DNA of 6,928 nucleotides from Thermoplasmatota archaeon (GTDB lineage Archaea > Thermoplasmatota > E2 > DHVEG-1), in the NCBI GenBank assembly GCA_018334795.1, contig JAGXLH010000084.1, positions 1-6,928 on the forward strand. Reading direction: 5' to 3'. The notes under the pieces are model-generated. The model was not told the origin of the DNA and ran no database searches. It saw only the letters and a list, made by a program, of their open reading frames with translations. The translations under genes were made by a program, and so were the position numbers. Every line of letters starts with the position of its first letter. Position 1 is the first letter of the stretch. Shown piece by piece: positions 1 to 5,580 of the stretch.

Positions 1-283
1 ATTGAAAAGAATGGGCGAATAATTGGGCAATATCACATTCTTCTCGTTTGCTGCCTTCCTTATAATATGCTTCTTTTAATACTGCTTTTTTTAAGAAATA
101 ATCAATATGCCAATGAAATTTTTTTTGCATGGTAAAATGACGATTCACTCTTTTTTCAATAGTATTCATAGCTGATCCAACATAGACGTACCAAGAAGCA
201 GGGAATTCAATGTTTCCAAGTTTTCCAATCTGTATGTAATTTTTTTCAGAAAGTTCTATAAGTAATACATAGGATCCAATCAT
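1..283 (-). CDS. GIY-YIG / DUF123 domain protein, 3' end cut by window edge
   Basis: Reading the minus strand from ATG at 283-281 gives 94 uninterrupted codons to the left edge. The product opens MIGSYVLLIEL and contains EFPASWYVYVGSA, an RVNRHF segment and FHWHIDYFL at residues 56-64. This is the pattern of the DUF123 branch of the GIY-YIG fold: the GIY equivalent is G3-S4-Y5, the YIG equivalent is Y34-V35-G36, followed by basic R45, R48 and H49 and the signature HWHIDY. In archaea this domain occurs alone or fused to endonuclease III and is presumed to bind or nick nucleic acid, though its activity is poorly defined. Here Met1 directly starts the domain, so no upstream fusion exists. The usual C-terminal part, which in relatives carries conserved Cys residues, lies outside the window. 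C83 is visible. The gene is divergent from the secreted-protein gene at 443. Confidence 0.85.
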   Translation of the reverse strand, partial: MIGSYVLLIELSEKNYIQIGKLGNIEFPASWYVYVGSAMNTIEKRVNRHFTMQKKFHWHIDYFLKKAVLKEAYYKEGSKREECDIAQLFAHSFQ

Positions 284-318
284 GATCTTAACAAACCATT
301 CTAAGAGAAGATAGGCAC

Positions 319-330
319 TTTTTTATTAAA
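319..330 (-). promoter_or_regulatory. TATA-like box for the DUF123 gene
   Basis: On the minus strand this reads TTTAATAAAAAA, centred about 42 nt upstream of the ATG at 283. With initiation some 25 nt downstream it would give a leader of about 15 nt. No Shine-Dalgarno precedes the ATG. The whole region is A/T-rich, so the call is weak. Confidence 0.3.
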
Positions 331-362
331 TTTTTAGGTAGTAACAGATTTTTAAATTTTTA
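326..362. repeat. 11-bp direct repeat in the divergent promoter region
   Basis: TTAAATTTTTA occurs exactly at 326-336 and at 352-362, 26 bp start to start. The two copies lie between the oppositely transcribed DUF123 gene and the gene at 443, overlapping or abutting their candidate TATA boxes. It could be a two-site operator, or chance in A/T-rich DNA. Confidence 0.3.
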
Positions 363-373
363 TTTATATAAAA
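363..373 (+). promoter_or_regulatory. TATA box candidate for the secreted-protein gene at 443
   Basis: TTTATATAAAA-like sequence lies about 75 nt upstream of the ATG at 443. Initiation about 25 nt downstream would leave a leader of about 45-50 nt, long enough to include the Shine-Dalgarno at 427-432. A second A/T-rich stretch near 406-416 is too close to preserve that site. Confidence 0.35.
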
Positions 374-426
374 TTAATGGAAAAGTTATTAAAACATGAA
401 AACAACTTATAATAAAAAAAATACAA

Positions 427-432
427 TGAGGT
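427..432 (+). promoter_or_regulatory. Shine-Dalgarno for the gene at 443
   Basis: TGAGGT lies 10 nt before the ATG at 443 and matches the anti-Shine-Dalgarno core. It supports this start, which also leads straight into a signal peptide. Confidence 0.5.
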
Positions 433-442
433 AGAGAAAAAT

Positions 443-814
443 ATGAATAAAAAAGTTTTAACTGGACTCATCAGCATTCTTCTCATTGCAACCATGCCAT
501 TAGCAGTTGCCCAACAAGGCACTGAACCAGTGGCAGTTGAAGAATCACCTGATGCAGAAAGTCAAAATCTCCTCGGTGCAGCCTTTATTGCTGGATACAT
601 CTTCAATCCACAAGAAGTCGGGTTGAAAACACAAGCAAAAGCAGTTGCTCTTGCATATTATGAACCCGGCATCATCTTTAAAGATAAGGGACTTGCTCTT
701 GGACTAAAAAATGTTGAATTTCGTGCTGGCCAACTCTTATACATGAGCGAACCAAACCAACTTGGTCTTGTGCTCGTCGCAGGATTAGTTATTGGGTTTA
801 ATGTAAATAATTAA
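443..814 (+). CDS. Small secreted protein of unknown function
   Basis: This 123-residue protein begins with a clear export signal: MNKKV (basic), a hydrophobic core of LTGLISILLIATMPLA and a probable cleavage site near A-V-A-Q-Q at residues 21-25. The mature part starts with an acidic, Glu/Asp/Ser-rich linker (about residues 26-42). It continues with two small-residue-rich hydrophobic stretches (about 43-75, and 108-120 ending LGLVLVAGLVIGFNVNN) that flank a more polar middle. There are no cysteines, no recognisable catalytic motif and no lipobox. The C-terminal stretch could be a second membrane anchor or a beta-strand core. A Shine-Dalgarno and candidate TATA box lie upstream and a strong oligo-T tract follows, so it looks like a single-gene transcript. 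I do not recognise the family. That it is a real exported protein is well supported; its role is not. Confidence 0.8.
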   Translation: MNKKVLTGLISILLIATMPLAVAQQGTEPVAVEESPDAESQNLLGAAFIAGYIFNPQEVGLKTQAKAVALAYYEPGIIFKDKGLALGLKNVEFRAGQLLYMSEPNQLGLVLVAGLVIGFNVNN

Positions 815-841
815 ACAAAACATTTTATTTTAACCCAAAAC

Positions 842-868
842 TTTTTTTCCTTTCTTTTCTTCTTTTTT
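842..868 (+). terminator. Oligo-T terminator after the secreted-protein gene
   Basis: Starting 28 nt after the stop at 814 there is a pyrimidine tract with T7 (842-848), T3, T4 and T6 runs separated by single C residues. Archaeal RNA polymerase terminates on such oligo-U transcripts without needing a hairpin. The tract ends just before the ATG of the next small gene at 873. Confidence 0.55.
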
Positions 869-872
869 CATA

Positions 873-1068
873 ATGAATCAAATAAGCATTCTCATTGGTT
901 CACTATTCATCTCGTTACTTATCTTAATCATTGTAACAATTGCTGTGACTGAGTTTCTTTCAGCCACAATTTTTTTCAATATTCATTGGATTTCCCGCTG
1001 GTGTTCTCTCAGCAATTCTAGTTTTTTTCATCATTAAATATCTATTAAAAAAGAAAACTTCAAGCTAA
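873..1068 (+). pseudogene. Frameshifted gene for a 64-residue two-helix membrane protein
   Basis: From ATG 873 one frame encodes MNQISILIGSLFISLL, then a hydrophobic helix and AVTEFLSATIF, before turning into polar nonsense and stopping at 1035-1037 (54 codons). The next frame is open from 949 to TAA at 1066-1068 and encodes SIFIGFPAGVLSAILVFF, then IIKYLLKKKTSS. That is a second membrane helix with a basic cytoplasmic-type tail. The frames join smoothly at the T7 run at 970-976: removing one T gives a continuous 64-residue protein with two helices (about residues 5-27 and 34-58). The coherent second helix and tail in the shifted frame show that one ancestral gene is split. The cause could be a homopolymer sequencing error, a true decay mutation or, less likely, recoding. 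No Shine-Dalgarno is visible. The family is not recognised beyond a general likeness to small archaeal two-helix proteins with an F-x-G-x-P-A-G motif. Confidence 0.6.
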
Positions 1069-1100
1069 ATCTAAAAAAACTAGAGAGTGAAAAAAACTCA

Positions 1101-1110
1101 AAATATATTA
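1101..1110 (+). promoter_or_regulatory. TATA box candidate for the DJ-1 family gene
   Basis: AAATATATTA lies about 90 nt before the ATG at 1198. Initiation about 25 nt downstream would give a leader of about 65-70 nt carrying the Shine-Dalgarno at 1186-1192. The T7 within 1022-1028 and the stop at 1066 of the broken gene lie upstream, so this gene probably has its own promoter. Confidence 0.35.
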
Positions 1111-1185
1111 CTAACATGTTTTCCACTTATTTTATGATAAACGTTATGTAGTCCCATCCCTCATAATAAGTAAAATATTATGTAA

Positions 1186-1192
1186 AGGTGAT
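1186..1192 (+). promoter_or_regulatory. Strong Shine-Dalgarno for the DJ-1 family gene
   Basis: AGGTGAT lies 5 nt before the ATG at 1198 and is a seven-base match to the 16S 3' end complement. It fixes the start codon. Confidence 0.65.
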
Positions 1193-1197
1193 ATTGA

Positions 1198-1764
1198 ATG
1201 GTAAATACAGCAGTATTATTTGCACCAGGATTTGAAGAAGTTGAAGGATTAACTATCGTAGATCTTTTACGAAGAGCAAACATAAACACAAGTATGATTG
1301 GTGTTGAAGGAAAAGAGGTAACTGGAGCTCATGAGGTAACCATTGCAACTGATAAACTTCTTGATGAGGTTAACATTGATGAGTTAGACGCACTAATTCT
1401 TCCTGGTGGTGCACCTGGATTTCAGAATTTACAAAAAAACAAAACAGTTCTTTCCATGATAAAAGAATCTTATGAAAAGAAAAAAATCGTTGCCGCGATT
1501 TGTGCATCACCCAGCGTGCTTGCAACTGCAGGAATATTAGAAAACAAAAAAGCAACGATTTATCCAGGCATGGAAGAAGAAATCAAAAAGGGCAGAGGAA
1601 TCATCCAGGATGATCTTGTTGTCGTCGATGACACAATTGTTACCAGTAAAGGACCAGCAACAACAATGTTGTTTGCTTTAAAACTTGTTGAACTTCTAAA
1701 AGACAAAGAAACAAGTGAGGATGTAAAAAATAAAGTACTCCTTCCATTAATCTATAGTGAGTGA
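1198..1764 (+). CDS. DJ-1/YajL family protein (DJ-1/PfpI superfamily)
   Basis: The 188-residue protein covers a complete single DJ-1/ThiJ domain, the usual length for DJ-1 and YajL. The catalytic-site glutamate is E16 in FEEVEGLTIVD. The oxyanion region is LPGGAPGFQNL (68-78). The nucleophile elbow is AAICASPSVLA, with C102 as the reactive cysteine. The distal TSKGPATTMLFALKLVELL block matches the SxGPxTxxxFAL signature of the human DJ-1/YajL branch. The position equivalent to His126 of human DJ-1 is Y122, as expected for this branch, which lacks a protease-type triad. Family members are cytoplasmic and are linked to oxidative stress protection, thiol sensing and carbonyl or glyoxal detoxification; the substrate here cannot be read from sequence. 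It has its own Shine-Dalgarno and an oligo-T end, so it appears monocistronic. PfpI-type protease activity is unlikely given the motif set. Confidence 0.92.
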   Translation: MVNTAVLFAPGFEEVEGLTIVDLLRRANINTSMIGVEGKEVTGAHEVTIATDKLLDEVNIDELDALILPGGAPGFQNLQKNKTVLSMIKESYEKKKIVAAICASPSVLATAGILENKKATIYPGMEEEIKKGRGIIQDDLVVVDDTIVTSKGPATTMLFALKLVELLKDKETSEDVKNKVLLPLIYSE

Positions 1765-1796
1765 AACATACTTTAATTATATCTAAAAATTATCAC

Positions 1797-1806
1797 TTTC
1801 TTTTTT
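1797..1806 (+). terminator. Oligo-T terminator after the DJ-1 family gene
   Basis: TTTCTTTTTT starts 32 nt after the stop at 1764, in an A/T-rich context with further T4 just downstream. This is consistent with intrinsic archaeal termination before the separate acetyltransferase gene. Confidence 0.45.
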
Positions 1807-1812
1807 CATTAT

Positions 1813-1821
1813 TTTCATATA
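1813..1821 (+). promoter_or_regulatory. Weak TATA-like box for the acetyltransferase gene
   Basis: TTTCATATA is centred about 27 nt before the ATG at 1845. This is the spacing expected if transcription starts at or next to the start codon. The only purine-rich site, AGGT at 1821-1824, is about 20 nt from the ATG, too far to act as a Shine-Dalgarno, so leaderless initiation is favoured. Confidence 0.3.
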
Positions 1822-1844
1822 GGTAACTACATATACACTTACAT

Positions 1845-2297
1845 ATGCAAATAAGACATGCGACAACAAAGGATGCATCCGCAATCATTGAAAATAATAT
1901 ATTGTTGGCAAGGGAATCCGAAGGTGAAAGACTTGATCCTCTTATTGCCAAACAAGGAGTTCAAACTCTTTTTTCTCATCCTGAAAAAGGTTTTTATCTT
2001 GTAGCAGAAGAAAACGATGCCCTCATTGGTCAACTAATGATCACCTTTGAATGGAGCGACTGGAGAAACAACGATATTTGGTGGATACAAAGTGTGTATG
2101 TAGATGAAAAATACAGAGAACAAGGTGTCTTTACCGCATTGTTTAATCAAATAAGAAAACAAGCTAAAAAACAAAATATCCCTCTTCTGAGATTATATGT
2201 TCATAAAAGTAATACAAGTGCCCAACAAGTCTATGAAAAAAAAGGAATGGTAAAAGGAACTTATGTCTTTTATGAAACCCCGGTTGAGCATTCATAA
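1845..2297 (+). CDS. GNAT family N-acetyltransferase
   Basis: This 150-residue single-domain protein has the normal length and order of motifs for the GNAT fold. It starts MQIRHATTKDASAI, the typical strand 1/helix 1 opening. The central strands include FYLVAEENDALIGQLMITFEW. Motif A, which binds the acetyl-CoA pyrophosphate, is IQSVYVDEKYREQGVFTALFNQI (about residues 82-104). Its loop R-E-Q-G-V-F has F where many enzymes have G or A, a variant seen in one GNAT subgroup. LLRLYVHKSNTSAQQVYEKKGM (about 115-136) is motif B, with the Asn and Tyr common near the cofactor and a characteristic KKGM strand. The enzyme transfers an acetyl group from acetyl-CoA to an unknown amine (small molecule, peptide or protein N-terminus). 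The gene appears to stand alone, with probable leaderless start and a short T5 run at 2321-2325 downstream. Confidence 0.9.
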   Translation: MQIRHATTKDASAIIENNILLARESEGERLDPLIAKQGVQTLFSHPEKGFYLVAEENDALIGQLMITFEWSDWRNNDIWWIQSVYVDEKYREQGVFTALFNQIRKQAKKQNIPLLRLYVHKSNTSAQQVYEKKGMVKGTYVFYETPVEHS

Positions 2298-2379
2298 TCT
2301 TAAGTTTCATAAGGCAGATTATTTTTAGTTTCATGAGTGATTTTAAATATAATTTAACATTTATTATCCAAACATTTAA

Positions 2380-2387
2380 TTATAAAC
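2380..2387 (+). promoter_or_regulatory. TATA box for the beta-helix/metallopeptidase gene
   Basis: TTATAAAC lies about 45 nt before the ATG at 2429. Initiation about 25 nt downstream, near 2409, would give a leader of about 20 nt that just includes the Shine-Dalgarno. A second candidate, ATATATAAT at 2391-2399, would place the start inside that site and is less likely. Confidence 0.45.
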
Positions 2388-2416
2388 ATCATATATAATT
2401 TGTAGTGACCTTTAAT

Positions 2417-2422
2417 GGGAGG
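2417..2422 (+). promoter_or_regulatory. Shine-Dalgarno deciding the start at 2429
   Basis: GGGAGG lies 6 nt before ATG 2429. It favours this start over the in-frame GTG at 2405, which lacks such a site and would add eight residues ahead of the signal peptide. Confidence 0.7.
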
Positions 2423-2428
2423 CATAAT

Positions 2429-4492
2429 ATGATAGGGGCAAAATTTCAAAAGATATGTGTTATGCTGATTACTTTATTATTGATTGGAATAGGATTTCTT
2501 CCAAGTATCAATAGTCAATATGATAACATTGAAGTTCAAGTTTTAAGTTCTGGTAATATCCTTTATGTTGGGGGAACTGGACCTGGTAACTATTCAAATA
2601 TTCAAGGTGCCATAGATGATGCAAGTCAAGGCAATACAGTTTTTGTTTATAATGGAATTTATTATGAAAATATTTTCATTAACAAATCAATCGAAATAAA
2701 AGGTAAAGATAAGAATAAAACGATAATTGATGGTGGTTGTGAAAAAGATATAATCAACATTATATCAAATAATGTCGTATTTTCAGATTTTACAATAAAA
2801 AATGCCGGTGGTTTCAAGCAGGATAATGCCATTCAAATTCATTCATCTAATGTATTAATTTCCAATTGCATGCTCTATCGTGCAAGAAATGGAATTTTAT
2901 TAAAGAATTCAATGGAAACAATCATTGATAATTGTATTGTGCATACTACGGGCAATAGCATTATCCTAGAAAATAGTTCAAATATTTTCATTGAGAATTC
3001 TGAGTGTTGTCATAGTGGTATTGGTATTACTATTCATCAATCAAATCTAGTGAAAATTGATCAAGTATTCTTACATGAAAATGGCGTTGCGGTATTTTCA
3101 AACTTTTCATCAAATATCACTATTATTAATTCTGCAAGTTGTGATAACAATGATAATGGACGTGGAATCTCTTTTTATAATTCAAGGGATGTTTTTGTGA
3201 AAAATTGTAATATTATGCATAGTGGAGCAGGATTTAAATTAGTTAATTCATCCGACATTCTTTTTCAGAGATGTAATGTTGAAAACAATACTCATTATAC
3301 TTTTTGGATACATAATAATTCAGATGATATTTTTATACAACGATGTAATATTCTGAATAATTTGAGACATGGGATTCATATCACAAATAGTAATTGTAGC
3401 ATAAATGAATCAAATTTGTATGGGAATTTCATTGATTCCATTCATCCGACTAATTCCAATATTGTCGCTGAGAATAATTATTGGGGTTCAAAATATGGAC
3501 CTTGGTTTTCAAAGGGATTTCGTTTCCCAGATGTTCTTCAAAAGGATTTTGGCACATTAACTTATTACCCTTGGAGTACCACAAGATTTGAACATAACGC
3601 ACCAGACTGGGTTGTCAGTAATAAATTTACGAAAACAGAGGTACATGGATATAACGATTCGTTGATTATTTTAGATGGAAATGATGCGGATATGGATGGG
3701 GTTCCTGATTGGTGGGAAAAGGAATTTGGTTATGACTGTTTTTCTAAAGATACTCATGAATTCCTTGATCCAGATGGCGACGCACTAAACAATATTGAAG
3801 AATGTTATGCATATGCATGGGGTGCTGATCCTTTTCGTAAAGATATTTTTCTTGAATTAGATCATATGCCATCACAGCATGAAAACACGTTCAATACATT
3901 ACCTAAAGAATATATTCTTATGATGATGGAGAGTTTTGCTGAACAGAATATTTCTTTGCATGTAGATCAAGATAGTTGCATGGGGGGAGAAGAGATACCT
4001 AATATGCAAGATTTTGATTTTAGTGATCTTGTGGATATTTATTGGGATTATTTTTTACATAACGATTTGAATAATCCTCGTAAAAATATTTTTCATTATG
4101 GTCTTCTTTTTGATCAAGGGCCAGGTAATGGTTTTGCATTTATGGGGTGGGCTCATCTTAATAGTTTCTGCATTTCAGTAGATGTGCTTACAAAAAATCA
4201 GTTATTCTTAGATCGAGGATGGCTTATCACTTGTGGTTGTATGCACGAACTGGGTCATACACTTGGTTTATTACCAGATGATTTTGGAGGAAATGATAAT
4301 CATGCTGCGATAAAACCAAAGTATTTTGATTTCTACTATTTTAGAAATTATAAAAGTATCATGAACTATAGATATACATACAGTGTCCTAGATTATTCAG
4401 ATGGAAACAATGGTAAGGTTGATTACAATGATTGGGATGGCATTGAATTTGATTTTTTTAAAAATACTCATTTTGAATGGCCCAAAACATAA
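2429..4492 (+). CDS. Secreted beta-helix protein with metzincin-like metallopeptidase domain
   Basis: From ATG 2429 the protein has 687 residues. Residues 1 to about 30 are a signal peptide (MIGAKFQKICVMLITLLLIG, then a Pro/Ser cleavage region). NILYVGGTGPGNYSNIQ (43-59) and AIDDASQGNTVFVYNGIYYE open a right-handed parallel beta-helix of NosD/pectate-lyase type. It has about ten coils of 22-24 residues, many with an I-x-N-C-x-I pattern, ending near ENNYWGSKYGPW (348-359). A linker leads to two EF-hand-like calcium loops: D419-A-D421-M-D423-G-V-P-D427-W-W-E430 and D447-P-D449-G-D451-ALNNIEE. The C-terminal domain has the zinc motif H606-E-L-G-H610-T-L-G613 and a Met-turn S-I-M645-N-Y, followed by a conserved-looking LDYSDGNNG tail. 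Probably a calcium-stabilised extracellular zinc protease whose helix binds polysaccharide or surface structures; the substrate is inferred only. There is no C-terminal anchor or sorting signal. Codons are visibly richer in A/T third positions than in neighbouring genes, which may reflect transfer or relaxed selection. Confidence 0.85.
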   Translation: MIGAKFQKICVMLITLLLIGIGFLPSINSQYDNIEVQVLSSGNILYVGGTGPGNYSNIQGAIDDASQGNTVFVYNGIYYENIFINKSIEIKGKDKNKTIIDGGCEKDIINIISNNVVFSDFTIKNAGGFKQDNAIQIHSSNVLISNCMLYRARNGILLKNSMETIIDNCIVHTTGNSIILENSSNIFIENSECCHSGIGITIHQSNLVKIDQVFLHENGVAVFSNFSSNITIINSASCDNNDNGRGISFYNSRDVFVKNCNIMHSGAGFKLVNSSDILFQRCNVENNTHYTFWIHNNSDDIFIQRCNILNNLRHGIHITNSNCSINESNLYGNFIDSIHPTNSNIVAENNYWGSKYGPWFSKGFRFPDVLQKDFGTLTYYPWSTTRFEHNAPDWVVSNKFTKTEVHGYNDSLIILDGNDADMDGVPDWWEKEFGYDCFSKDTHEFLDPDGDALNNIEECYAYAWGADPFRKDIFLELDHMPSQHENTFNTLPKEYILMMMESFAEQNISLHVDQDSCMGGEEIPNMQDFDFSDLVDIYWDYFLHNDLNNPRKNIFHYGLLFDQGPGNGFAFMGWAHLNSFCISVDVLTKNQLFLDRGWLITCGCMHELGHTLGLLPDDFGGNDNHAAIKPKYFDFYYFRNYKSIMNYRYTYSVLDYSDGNNGKVDYNDWDGIEFDFFKNTHFEWPKT

Positions 4493-4589
4493 ATTTATTA
4501 GGCTATTTTATGTGATTAATATTTGAATAAATAAATCAATTACTCTTTAATGGCTCCGTTCTTTCAATCTCCTTTACTAATACGCTATC

Positions 4590-4637
4590 GGGAAAAACTA
4601 ACTTTATTTACTGTATTTCCCAATCTAAGTTAGTTTT
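4590..4637. repeat. Two interlocked inverted repeats between genes
   Basis: An 11-bp perfect inverted repeat, AAAACTAACTT (4594-4604) and AAGTTAGTTTT (4627-4637), has a 22-nt loop. A second 6-bp repeat, GGGAAA (4590-4595) and TTTCCC (4616-4621), has its right arm inside that loop. In RNA the arms are ordered as in an H-type pseudoknot, or as two alternative hairpins. The element lies about 100 nt after the metallopeptidase stop and about 105 nt before the adenylate kinase start. If the kinase mRNA is leaderless, the element is not in its leader, so it would act as a 3' element of the upstream transcript or as a DNA operator. There is no U-tract immediately after it. Confidence 0.45.
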
Positions 4638-4709
4638 GATAAAATCGAGATAAATCTATCCAATTCTCATTGATGACCTATTATAAAAGCCCCTTTTTGT
4701 TAGCAACGA

Positions 4710-4717
4710 TTTAAATA
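4710..4717 (+). promoter_or_regulatory. TATA box of the adenylate kinase gene
   Basis: TTTAAATA is centred about 28 nt before the ATG at 4742, exactly where a TATA box belongs for a leaderless archaeal transcript. No Shine-Dalgarno precedes the ATG. Another box-like TATAAAAG lies at 4682-4689 and could serve an alternative longer transcript. Confidence 0.55.
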
Positions 4718-4741
4718 CAATTATCAGATTACCAGTCGTCC

Positions 4742-5539
4742 ATGACCTCAATAGATTTAGATAATGTTCAAAATGTGATTGTTACTGGAAAAAGTGGTGC
4801 AGGAAAACAACCTCGCATAGATGTGTTAGTAGAAGAATTTGATTTAGAACAACTGTCAACTGGTGATATTTTCCGTCACTATCTTGGGATTTTTGATAAG
4901 ATCGATTATGATGAAGATCTCTCACAATTTTGGGATGAAAAACAGAATCGTTTCTTAGCTGATGAAACTATTGCTAATGAAATTGGAACTGAAGATAATG
5001 ATGTGTTATTAGGCCTTAAAGCTAAATATTTTGTTGAACGAGGTTTGTTTGGTCCCGATTACATTGTTAATGCCTTGTTTGAATCAAAATTTGCGGAGAA
5101 AGACTACAAAAATCAAATCCTTGATGGGTATCCACGAACACTTGATCAAGCAAAATTTTTACTCAACCTTGTTTCTGAAAAAGATGTTTCTCTTGATTTT
5201 ATGGTTCTTGTTGATAACAGTGATGAACGCATCATCAAACGAACCGTGCAACGTCGTATTTGTCCGAAATGTGGGAAAGTGTATCATTTAACGTATAAAC
5301 CACCAAAAAATGGGAAATGTGAGAAATGTGGTGTTGATGTGATTCAACGATCTGATGATACTGAAGAAAAAATCAAATCTCGATTACAGGAGTTTAAGAA
5401 AAAAGCACTTCCAGCTATTGAATACTTAAAAGATGAGGGAATTCCGTTGGTGAAAGTACCCGGTCATTTAGAAGAATTCACTCCTGAAAACGTTCGAAAA
5501 AGCGTGATGGATGAAGTTGAAAAACTTGTGAAACAATAA
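4742..5539 (+). CDS. adk: Adenylate kinase, zinc-LID type with enlarged NMP region
   Basis: The 265-residue protein follows the bacterial-type adenylate kinase plan, which interconverts AMP, ADP and ATP in the cytoplasm. The P-loop is G16-K-S-G-A-G-K22, followed by Q23-P24-R25 where the family usually has G-T-Q. The AMP-binding signature is L38-S-T-G-D-I-F-R45. The second signature is D128-G-Y-P-R132-T. The LID carries a zinc knuckle, C174-P-K-C177 with C193-E-K-C196, then QRSDDTEEKIKSRL, matching the usual QRxDDxxExxxxRL arginine block. Between R45 and K93-A-K the segment is about 35 residues longer than usual, acidic and Trp-containing (KIDYDEDLSQFWDEK, about 53-67), which accounts for most of the excess over the usual length of about 215. 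Expression appears leaderless from a TATA box at 4710-4717. A specialised NMP kinase is possible, but the four-Cys LID and both AMP signatures favour adenylate kinase. Confidence 0.88.
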   Translation: MTSIDLDNVQNVIVTGKSGAGKQPRIDVLVEEFDLEQLSTGDIFRHYLGIFDKIDYDEDLSQFWDEKQNRFLADETIANEIGTEDNDVLLGLKAKYFVERGLFGPDYIVNALFESKFAEKDYKNQILDGYPRTLDQAKFLLNLVSEKDVSLDFMVLVDNSDERIIKRTVQRRICPKCGKVYHLTYKPPKNGKCEKCGVDVIQRSDDTEEKIKSRLQEFKKKALPAIEYLKDEGIPLVKVPGHLEEFTPENVRKSVMDEVEKLVKQ

Positions 5540-5559
5540 TTGTTTTGCTTTTCCACAAT

Positions 5560-5570
5560 CTTTTCTTTTC
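5560..5570 (+). terminator. Oligo-T terminator after adenylate kinase
   Basis: CTTTTCTTTTC begins about 20 nt after the stop at 5539, preceded by TTTT runs at 5543-5546 and 5549-5552. The T-rich tract fits archaeal intrinsic termination and is followed by the hairpin at 5581-5613. Confidence 0.45.
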
Positions 5571-5580
5571 AATATTTTAG

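Noticed and set aside
1370..1555. 61-codon open frame on the minus strand inside the DJ-1 gene
   Set aside because: It lies wholly antisense to a well-supported gene with intact motifs, has no promoter and gives a protein of no recognisable pattern.
1839..2033. 64-codon open frame on the minus strand over the acetyltransferase start
   Set aside because: It is an antisense shadow of the GNAT coding sequence with no domain pattern.
1198..2297. Operon of the DJ-1 and acetyltransferase genes
   Set aside because: The 80-nt gap contains an oligo-T tract followed by a TATA-like box at leaderless spacing, which fits separate transcripts better.
2405..2428. GTG start extending the metallopeptidase by eight residues
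   Set aside because: There is no Shine-Dalgarno before it. GGGAGG sits 6 nt before ATG 2429, which starts directly on a signal peptide, and the extension would put polar residues ahead of it.
4671..4676. TGATGA resembling a box C of a C/D guide RNA
   Set aside because: The preceding base is T rather than a purine, and no CTGA box D or second box pair lies at suitable distance.
4493..4741. Possible tRNA, riboswitch or hidden gene in the gap before adenylate kinase
   Set aside because: There is no T-loop GGTTCGA-type motif, no CCA-adjacent acceptor pairing and no open frame with a plausible start. Only the inverted repeats and TATA boxes stand out.
5031..5291. 86-codon open frame on the plus strand inside adenylate kinase
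   Set aside because: It overlaps the kinase in another frame across its catalytic and zinc-LID region, and its composition is that of an out-of-frame reading.
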